From Bdellovibrionaceae bacterium UBA3535 (GTDB taxonomy: Bacteria; Bdellovibrionota; Bdellovibrionia; Bdellovibrionales; UBA840): a stretch of DNA of 10,853 nt. Below the pieces are notes generated by a model. It searched no databases. It was given only the letters and a program-made list of their open reading frames with translations, and was not told the origin of the DNA. Positions 6,366 to 10,853 of the stretch are shown piece after piece. Within the stretch, counting starts at the first letter, position 1. Each line of letters starts with the position of its first letter. The stretch covers positions 1-10,853 of the forward strand of contig DFOS01000012.1 of NCBI GenBank assembly GCA_002376845.1, in the 5' to 3' direction. The position numbers were made by a program, and so were the translations under genes.

Positions 6366-7565
6366 TTAGCGATTACAGAACCCGTTATAGGTCACTTCAT
6401 CTCCAGAAGATAAAGCCGGCTCAAAAATCAAGACACCTGATTCAGCTCTTACATTGGCAATACCCGATCCTGCAGGCGGCTCTTCGCCCAGCAAAAACTT
6501 ATATTCCTGTCCACTATTTTTCTTTACAGTGATCTCAAAGGGGTACTCAGAATTGTCTGTGATCACCGGACAGTTCAAACTTAACGGAATGGAACGAGCT
6601 TTTTCTGCCATATCGCGGCCCATATTCTTGATCTGGTTGGTATAACTAGAGGCGCAAATATTACCTACGATACCGCGAAAGCGAGTGTCATTGGATAATT
6701 CTTGATACATACTACCATATTCCGCATAATTGTTCCCGGCAGACTGATTTTTTTGCTGCTGATAGCAGTTTTCATCGCCATCACGGATGATAATACTATG
6801 AACAGATAAGTTCTTCGAGCCACGCTCGGCTTGCACCAGCTCCCAAGTATCTGCTAAATAGTCGGCTGTATCCTCGTAACGAATAGGGCGGTAGCCATTA
6901 TAACCTGCTCCTAAATCACGATCACCCGAGGAGCGAACATCTTCATCTGATAACATCACGATGGCAACATGGGAAGAATCGGAACGAACTAGGGAATACA
7001 TATTATTTCTTAGCGCCAAGGAAGCCGCAAAGATTCCGCGCTCATCATCCGTGCCCGAATCACCAATTTGAATTGCCTGTTGAAAACGATAAGCTTTATA
7101 TGGGTCATTGTGCTTTAGCAATTTACTGCCGCTAGCAAAAGTAATCAAATTACCATCTTGCAAATTAGCATCATAATAATCCGAATACAGGTCAGCAGGA
7201 ATACCTAAATACATCTCATCGCCTACCGCGGCTCGGCTATTCGGCCCGATATCCATGGTGGTGATTCCAATTTGCCATTGAATACCACTTAGTGTGTTTA
7301 ACAAGCCACTAAAGCTGCTAGCAATGCGCTGCTGTTCCGTAATCATGGAGTTGGAATTATCAATAACAAATAAGATATCGGCTTTAGGTACCTTGACCTG
7401 ATAATCACCCCAAAAATTGGCAATACCTTCTGGGCCAACCACAACAGATTTGCAGTTTTCTCCGCAAGGCTTGGTATCAAAATCTACTGGCGAACAACCG
7501 ATGAGCATGCTAAAGCCCGTCAGCGCCAAAATCATAAAATTTCTCAGCATAAAGATGCGTCTCAC
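6366..7565 (-). CDS. lipoprotein with von Willebrand factor A domain
   Basis: This 399-residue predicted lipoprotein has a signal peptide (1-23, starting MRRIFMLRNF) that ends in the lipobox L-I-G-C with lipidated C24. A von Willebrand A domain starts around residue 60. It has the metal-ion-dependent adhesion site D69-N70-S71-N72-S73 in ILFVIDNSNSM, a likely T172, and D207 in IVMLSDED. The set of DxSxS, T and D residues is complete, so Mg2+-dependent ligand binding is plausible. Six other cysteines (34, 38, 267, 304, 332, 397) probably form disulfides. The C-terminal 60 residues look like a small beta domain. Serine at +2 after the cysteine argues for outer-membrane sorting by the E. coli rule, which may not hold here. 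The GTG start at 7565 has AAAGGAG 7 nt upstream and gives basic residues ahead of the hydrophobic core; ATG 7550 is the alternative. It is the first gene of the minus-strand series. Its ligand is unknown. Confidence 0.88.
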   Translation of the reverse strand: MRRIFMLRNFMILALTGFSMLIGCSPVDFDTKPCGENCKSVVVGPEGIANFWGDYQVKVPKADILFVIDNSNSMITEQQRIASSFSGLLNTLSGIQWQIGITTMDIGPNSRAAVGDEMYLGIPADLYSDYYDANLQDGNLITFASGSKLLKHNDPYKAYRFQQAIQIGDSGTDDERGIFAASLALRNNMYSLVRSDSSHVAIVMLSDEDVRSSGDRDLGAGYNGYRPIRYEDTADYLADTWELVQAERGSKNLSVHSIIIRDGDENCYQQQKNQSAGNNYAEYGSMYQELSNDTRFRGIVGNICASSYTNQIKNMGRDMAEKARSIPLSLNCPVITDNSEYPFEITVKKNSGQEYKFLLGEEPPAGSGIANVRAESGVLIFEPALSSGDEVTYNGFCNR

Positions 7566-7620
7566 AACTAATCTCCTTTTCTCACACCCCTTTAGTATCC
7601 AATTATTGTGCCAATGTGAG
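7561..7620. promoter_or_regulatory. possible operator: three CTCACA/TGTGAG motifs
   Basis: CTCACA occurs at 7561-7566 (overlapping the GTG start of the lipoprotein gene) and at 7581-7586, 20 bp apart. Its inverted form TGTGAG lies at 7615-7620. The lipoprotein's ribosome binding site sits between the first two. This could bind a dimeric regulator or fold in the leader RNA. Six-base motifs can recur by chance, so support is low. Confidence 0.2.
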
Positions 7621-7760
7621 ACATTTGCTCTGTAGCCTAAATACCTGATATCACTGGTCTGCACCCAAGCCGCCAGCAGCAGAAAGTGTCAACCCTTAAG
7701 AAAAAGTGACGTTTTACGCGGCTTATCTCAGATCTTGGCTCCCCTCGCCGATAGGGAAGT
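7566..7760. other. divergent intergenic region
   Basis: This 195-nt gap separates the start of the minus-strand series from the start of the small membrane protein gene and should hold promoters for both. I find no well-spaced -35/-10 pair. A perfect TTGACA reads on the minus strand at 7687-7692, but nothing like TATAAT lies 16-18 nt beyond it. No small gene or tRNA is seen. Confidence 0.5.
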
Positions 7761-8261
7761 ATGAGATCTCTAATCGGCATGCTACTACTTTCCTTAGGGG
7801 TGAGTTTTTTCACCGTTTTCTTTCTGAAGCCCGATTTATTTCGCACCAATATTGAAGCCAAAATCGTGGAAAATGTATGGTTTGACGATATTAAAAAACT
7901 CGAAAAAGCCGACCAACTTCCCGATTCCTGGCAGCAAATACGCATCTTGCAGCTACAAGCCCTTAGCTCAAAGTCAGCCCTGTGGTTGCAAGAAAGCAAA
8001 CATCCCATTGCACTAAATCACAAGGGAAAATACCTATTGGAAATTAGTGTGGACCATAACGAGGAAGAAGAAAGTCTAGCCGTGATTATGCAGTACAATT
8101 TGGTCGATATCGCCAGTGGAAATACCTTGTGGGAGTTTGGCCGCACCTATATCATTCCCAATAAGAACTGGATTTACCGCGGACAAATGTTTCTTAATTT
8201 GGTGAATCAGTTTTACGAGGAGCCCGATCCCGAGGCTCAGCGCCTACCGGCAGAGGAATAA
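7761..8261 (+). CDS. small membrane-anchored protein, unknown function
   Basis: The protein has 166 residues and I do not recognise its family. Residues 4-22 form one hydrophobic segment (LIGMLLLSLGVSFFTVFFL) after R2. It is either an uncleaved anchor, which would place the rest in the periplasm, or a signal peptide without a clear cleavage site. There is no cysteine and no lipobox. The soluble part contains alternating hydrophobic strands (KYLLEISVDH, LAVIMQYNLVDIASGNTLWEFG). These faintly resemble the envelope-assembly lipoprotein style in which a strand pair describes 'D..SG..LW', but I do not assign a family on that. The C-terminus is acidic and proline-containing. The ATG at 7761 has a purine run AGGGAAG close upstream (7753-7759), tighter than usual; ATG 7779 has no ribosome site and would cut the anchor. 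Its stop is one base from the stop of hemB, so the two transcripts must overlap at their ends. Confidence 0.75.
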   Translation: MRSLIGMLLLSLGVSFFTVFFLKPDLFRTNIEAKIVENVWFDDIKKLEKADQLPDSWQQIRILQLQALSSKSALWLQESKHPIALNHKGKYLLEISVDHNEEEESLAVIMQYNLVDIASGNTLWEFGRTYIIPNKNWIYRGQMFLNLVNQFYEEPDPEAQRLPAEE

Positions 8262-8262
8262 A

Positions 8263-9249
8263 TTATCTTATCCAAGTCGCAAAATCTTTTGCATGATAAG
8301 TTAAAACGATCTTGGCCCCCGCTCGGCGAATCGAGGTAAGAATCTCTTCTACTATGGCCTTTTCATCTACCCAGCCCTTTTCACTTGCGGCTTTCACCAT
8401 GGCGTATTCGCCACTAACGTTGTAGGCCGCAACAGGAAGCGTGGTGGAATCTGCCAAATCCTGAATGATATCCAGGTATGAAAGGCCCGGCTTTACCATT
8501 AGAATATCCGCTCCCTCTTGCTCATCCAAAGTAGCCTCCAATAGAGCTTCTTGCTTGTTTTTGTAACTGAGTTGATAGGTCTTTTTGTCCCCTGCCTTAG
8601 GAGCCGAATCCAAAGCATCGCGAAAAGGGCCATAAAAACCAGAGGCGTACTTTGCGGTGTAGGACATAATCAGGGTATCGTTGTAGCCCTGCTCCTCAAG
8701 ATTTTTTCGTATAAGACCGACTCGTCCATCCATCATATCCGACGGCCCGATAATATCGGCCCCCGCCTGCGCTTGCAGCAAGGCCATTTTCGCTAAAATT
8801 TCGATGGTCTCATCATTAAGAATCTTGCCGTCCTTTACGATGCCATCGTGGCCATCACTCGAGTATGGATCCAGGGCAACATCCGTCATAATCACGGCTT
8901 CTGGAAACTTCTCTTTTATACTTTGTATGCTTTGCAGATAAAAGTTTTGCGCATCCAAAGAATAGGTCGCGGCAGAGTCCTTGAGCGCTTCTTTCACTTT
9001 TGGAAACAGGCAAAAGCTTTTCAGCCCAGCCTCCAAACAAGATTCAATTTCAGGCAGAATCTCTTCTTTGCCCAGACGATATTGCCCCGGCATGGAGGGG
9101 ATGGCATTTCTTGCGGACGGCTCATCCTCGATAAACAAGGGGTAGATCAATGAAGAGATAGGTGTGCTAACCTCCTCGACCAAGGACCGTATGGCAGCAT
9201 TTTTTCGTAATCTTCTTGGGCGAATAAACATGGGGCATATGTAGTACAT
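8263..9249 (-). CDS. hemB: porphobilinogen synthase (5-aminolevulinate dehydratase)
   Basis: HemB condenses two 5-aminolevulinate molecules to porphobilinogen, the second common step of haem synthesis, in the cytoplasm. The protein has about 328 residues, normal for the family (E. coli 324). Visible landmarks are IRPRRLR near the N-terminus, the two active-site lysines K200 in SYTAKYASGFYGPFR and K253 in ILMVKPGLSYLD, and SGEYAMVKAA (279-288). The metal loop DVALDPYSSDGHDG (123-136) has A125, D127 and D135 in place of the three zinc cysteines. This marks the magnesium-type enzymes such as that of Pseudomonas aeruginosa. The start is uncertain: ATG 9249 has AAGG 8 nt upstream, GTG 9267 would add six residues, and ATG 9231 (MFIRPRR) lacks a ribosome site. 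The gene is divergent from nhaA, sharing a short intergenic region, and convergent with the small membrane protein gene. Confidence 0.96.
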   Translation of the reverse strand: MYYICPMFIRPRRLRKNAAIRSLVEEVSTPISSLIYPLFIEDEPSARNAIPSMPGQYRLGKEEILPEIESCLEAGLKSFCLFPKVKEALKDSAATYSLDAQNFYLQSIQSIKEKFPEAVIMTDVALDPYSSDGHDGIVKDGKILNDETIEILAKMALLQAQAGADIIGPSDMMDGRVGLIRKNLEEQGYNDTLIMSYTAKYASGFYGPFRDALDSAPKAGDKKTYQLSYKNKQEALLEATLDEQEGADILMVKPGLSYLDIIQDLADSTTLPVAAYNVSGEYAMVKAASEKGWVDEKAIVEEILTSIRRAGAKIVLTYHAKDFATWIR

Positions 9250-9271
9250 AATCGCGGCCTTGTCCACGCTG

Positions 9272-9289
9272 TCTTTTTGATAAAAAAGA
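9272..9289. repeat. small AT-rich inverted repeat in the hemB leader
   Basis: TCTTTTT (272-278 in this thousand) and AAAAAGA (9283-9289) are 7-bp inverted copies around a 4-nt loop. The repeat lies just upstream of hemB and of the nhaA promoter candidate. It is mostly A and T, so it may be chance; a role in hemB leader RNA cannot be shown. Confidence 0.3.
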
Positions 9290-9317
9290 TTGTCTAAACG
9301 AGATGAAGTTTTAAACT
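9290..9317 (+). promoter_or_regulatory. candidate promoter for nhaA
   Basis: TTGTCT (9290-9295) and TAAACT (9312-9317) each match four of six bases of the sigma-70 -35 and -10 boxes, with a 16-nt spacer. Transcription would begin near 9324, giving a leader of about 27 nt that includes the AAGGAG ribosome site (9338-9343). The match is moderate and untested. Confidence 0.35.
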
Positions 9318-9350
9318 ACTTGTATACGAACAACATCAAGGAGTTACATC

Positions 9351-10715
9351 ATGGCAGGCACCGAAATCAAACCCCCTAAATCTGCACCGGAGAAGGCCCT
9401 AAAAAAGGTCGTCAAACCCATCCAGGAATTCATGCATATGGAGGCCTCGGGCGGTATAGTATTAATTTTTATGGCAGTTCTTGCCATGATTTGGGCCAAC
9501 TCGCCTTTTCGTGATTCTTACTTTGATTTTTTTCATACCTACATCAAACTCAGCATTGGCGATTTTGTTTTAAAGCACAGCCTACTACATTGGATCAACG
9601 ACGCCCTGATGGTGATATTCTTCTTCGTTGTTGGGCTTGAGATCAAAAGAGAGATGGTCATTGGCGAGCTCTCCACCGCGAAAAAGGCAGCCCTTCCCAT
9701 ATTTGGCGCCATTGGTGGAATGTTAGTGCCAGCAGGAATTTATTGGCTATTAAATCCCGCCGGAAGCCCTGGGGCGAGCGGTTGGGGGATTCCCATGGCA
9801 ACAGATATTGCCTTTGCCGTTGGTATTCTCACGCTTCTAGGTAACCGAGTTTCCCTGGCCCTTAAGATTTTCCTATTGGCCCTAGCCATTGTCGATGACC
9901 TTGGCGCCGTCATGGTGATTGCAATTTTTTATACGGAAAGCATTTCGACTGTTGCTTTGGGCTCGGCTGCCGCCTTAATTTTCCTTTGTATTCTACTGAA
10001 TAAAGCTGGAGTAAGAAATCTTTTGGTTTATATCATTGCCGGTATTTTTATCTGGCTATTTTTCTTAAAATCTGGAGTGCATGCCACCATTGCGGGTGTG
10101 ATTCTAGGTTTGATTACCCCGGTACAATCTTGGATTGATAAAAACTTCTTTTTTAACGAGGTGAATCGTTTTGCCGATAAAGCCGCAAAATCCATGAAGG
10201 AATTTGTGGACAATAAAGAGCAAGCTGTTATTCCGCACAACACGATGAGGAGCTTGGAGGAGTTAAACTTTTTAGCTAAAGAAAGTGTTTCCCCACTAGA
10301 TCGCATTATTCACGCGCTTCACCCTTGGGTTACTTTCTTTATTATGCCGGTATTTGCACTAGGAAATGCGGGGGTTTATTTGGGCGGAGTGGATATGGCC
10401 TCTGTACCGCAAAATCCTATTAGCATTGGTGTCTTTTTAGGGCTTCTGGTTGGTAAACCTGTAGGGATATTCCTTTTTGCCTACCTATCTGTAAAAATGA
10501 AAATTTCTTCCCTACCGCAAGATGTGAATTGGACGCAACTTATAGGGGTGGGATTTTTAGCCGCGATCGGTTTTACCATGGCCCTATTTATCAGTAACTT
10601 AGCGCTAAGCCCTGAAACTCTGGATTACTCAAAAATTGCCATACTTGCTGCTTCTACTGTTGCTGCGATTATCGGCTTTGTTATGCTTAGTCTCTCTACC
10701 AAAAAGAAAGCCTAG
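9351..10715 (+). CDS. nhaA: Na+/H+ antiporter NhaA
   Basis: NhaA is an inner-membrane antiporter that expels one Na+ (or Li+) for two H+, supporting salt and alkaline pH tolerance. The 454-residue protein shows the family order: GGIVLIFMAVLAMIWAN (34-50), FFFVVGLEIKREM (90-102), ATDIAFAVGIL (150-160), ALAIVDDLGAVM (177-188), HPWVTFFIMPVFALGNAGV (324-342) and LLVGKP (365-370). D182 and D183 match the ion-binding pair D163/D164 of E. coli, D152 matches D133 and K369 matches K300. About a dozen membrane segments are expected. It is longer than the E. coli protein (388) because of an extended N-terminus and a charged, partly helical insert at about 262-313 between membrane segments 8 and 9. The ATG at 9351 has AAGGAG 7 nt upstream. 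The gene is monocistronic, with its own terminator downstream. Confidence 0.97.
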   Translation: MAGTEIKPPKSAPEKALKKVVKPIQEFMHMEASGGIVLIFMAVLAMIWANSPFRDSYFDFFHTYIKLSIGDFVLKHSLLHWINDALMVIFFFVVGLEIKREMVIGELSTAKKAALPIFGAIGGMLVPAGIYWLLNPAGSPGASGWGIPMATDIAFAVGILTLLGNRVSLALKIFLLALAIVDDLGAVMVIAIFYTESISTVALGSAAALIFLCILLNKAGVRNLLVYIIAGIFIWLFFLKSGVHATIAGVILGLITPVQSWIDKNFFFNEVNRFADKAAKSMKEFVDNKEQAVIPHNTMRSLEELNFLAKESVSPLDRIIHALHPWVTFFIMPVFALGNAGVYLGGVDMASVPQNPISIGVFLGLLVGKPVGIFLFAYLSVKMKISSLPQDVNWTQLIGVGFLAAIGFTMALFISNLALSPETLDYSKIAILAASTVAAIIGFVMLSLSTKKKA

Positions 10716-10717
10716 GT

Positions 10718-10750
10718 GAAATACGCCCTCGCAAGAGGGCATTTCTTTTT
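10718..10750 (+). terminator. Rho-independent terminator of nhaA
   Basis: A stem GCCCTC (10725-10730) / GAGGGC (10735-10740) closes a GCAA tetraloop. It is extended by GAAAT (10718-10722) pairing with ATTTC (10741-10745) across a 2-nt bulge, and is followed by five T (10746-10750). It begins 2 nt after the nhaA stop codon. Confidence 0.92.
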
Positions 10751-10789
10751 ATAGAAGCTACAGCCTTAGGCACTTTCAAGTATTTTCCC

Positions 10790-10818
10790 TTGATCCGTCC
10801 ATAGGCATTCATTAGGAT
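10790..10818 (+). promoter_or_regulatory. candidate tRNA promoter
   Basis: TTGATC (10790-10795) and TAGGAT (10813-10818) lie 17 nt apart, each with four of six consensus bases. They are followed by a GC-rich discriminator (GCCC). Transcription would begin about 3 nt before the tRNA. A GC-rich discriminator is typical of stringently controlled stable-RNA promoters. Position and spacing support the call, but no test is possible here. Confidence 0.5.
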
Positions 10819-10827
10819 GCCCTTGAC

Positions 10828-10853
10828 GGTCCGGTAGCTCAGCTGGATAGAGC
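10828..10853 (+). tRNA. 5' end of a tRNA gene, cut by the window edge
   Basis: The sequence reads acceptor strand GGTCCGG (10828-10834), then TA, D-stem GCTC (10837-10840), loop AGCTGGATA with the conserved A14 and GG, and D-stem GAGC (10850-10853). The spacing is exactly that of a tRNA. The anticodon lies outside the window. The GCTCAGCTGGATAGAGC D-arm is common in bacterial tRNA-Arg, but that identity is only a guess. Confidence 0.9.

Noticed and set aside
7687..7692. Perfect TTGACA on the minus strand as a promoter -35 box
   Set aside because: No TATAAT-like hexamer occurs 15-19 nt downstream; the nearest AT-rich candidate is over 30 nt away.
7637..8008. Open frame of 123 codons on the minus strand
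   Set aside because: It lies over the divergent gap and the start of the better-supported plus-strand gene. Its composition (many Cys, Arg, Ser) is that of an antisense shadow and it has no ribosome site.
1..10853. CRISPR array, insertion sequence, integrase, toxin-antitoxin or phage defence genes
   Set aside because: No regularly spaced repeats, terminal inverted repeats, transposase or nuclease motifs are visible. The partial tRNA at the end could be an integration target, but nothing in the window shows integration.

Overview
The window looks like chromosomal DNA of a Gram-negative, AT-leaning proteobacterium-like organism. Support comes from an MsbA-type lipid exporter, a predicted lipoprotein with a classical lipobox, NhaA and HemB. 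A bacterial deoxyhypusine-synthase-like protein, a von Willebrand A lipoprotein and a large receiver/PilZ-like protein together would fit Bdellovibrionota or a related former deltaproteobacterial lineage. That placement is an inference from gene content, not a phylogeny. I see no insertion sequence, integrase, CRISPR array or phage gene. Non-ATG starts are common: TTG for the first gene and msbA, GTG for the response regulator and the vWA lipoprotein.

Layout. Positions 1-179 are an AT-rich leader. A plus-strand gene (180-866) encodes an exported protein built from two tandem copies of a roughly 100-residue, two-cysteine unit. It converges, with 5 bp between stops, on a five-gene minus-strand series running from 7565 down to 872. 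In transcription order this series is: a vWA-domain lipoprotein; a 647-residue protein with two receiver domains and two PilZ-like domains, with a PAS-like segment set inside the second receiver; a deoxyhypusine-synthase-like protein; an MsbA-like ABC exporter; and an OmpR/PhoB-type response regulator. Gaps are 65, 55, 9 and 82 nt. A 195-nt divergent region separates this series from a small membrane-anchored protein of unknown function (7761-8261). That gene converges on hemB (minus strand), with one base between the stops. hemB is divergent from nhaA (plus strand), which ends in a clear Rho-independent terminator. A putative promoter then leads into the 5' end of a tRNA cut off by the window edge.

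How they may work together. hemB, nhaA, msbA and the tRNA are housekeeping-type genes. The least ordinary part is the minus-strand series, which puts two regulatory proteins, a surface or periplasmic metal-ion-dependent-adhesion-site protein, an atypical polyamine-type transferase and a lipid exporter in one direction. A shared envelope-related role is possible but only suggested by position. The two most interesting items are the nested, duplicated REC/PilZ-like protein and the deoxyhypusine-synthase relative. The latter keeps the catalytic lysine but has changed most of the residues that hold spermidine in the eukaryotic enzyme.
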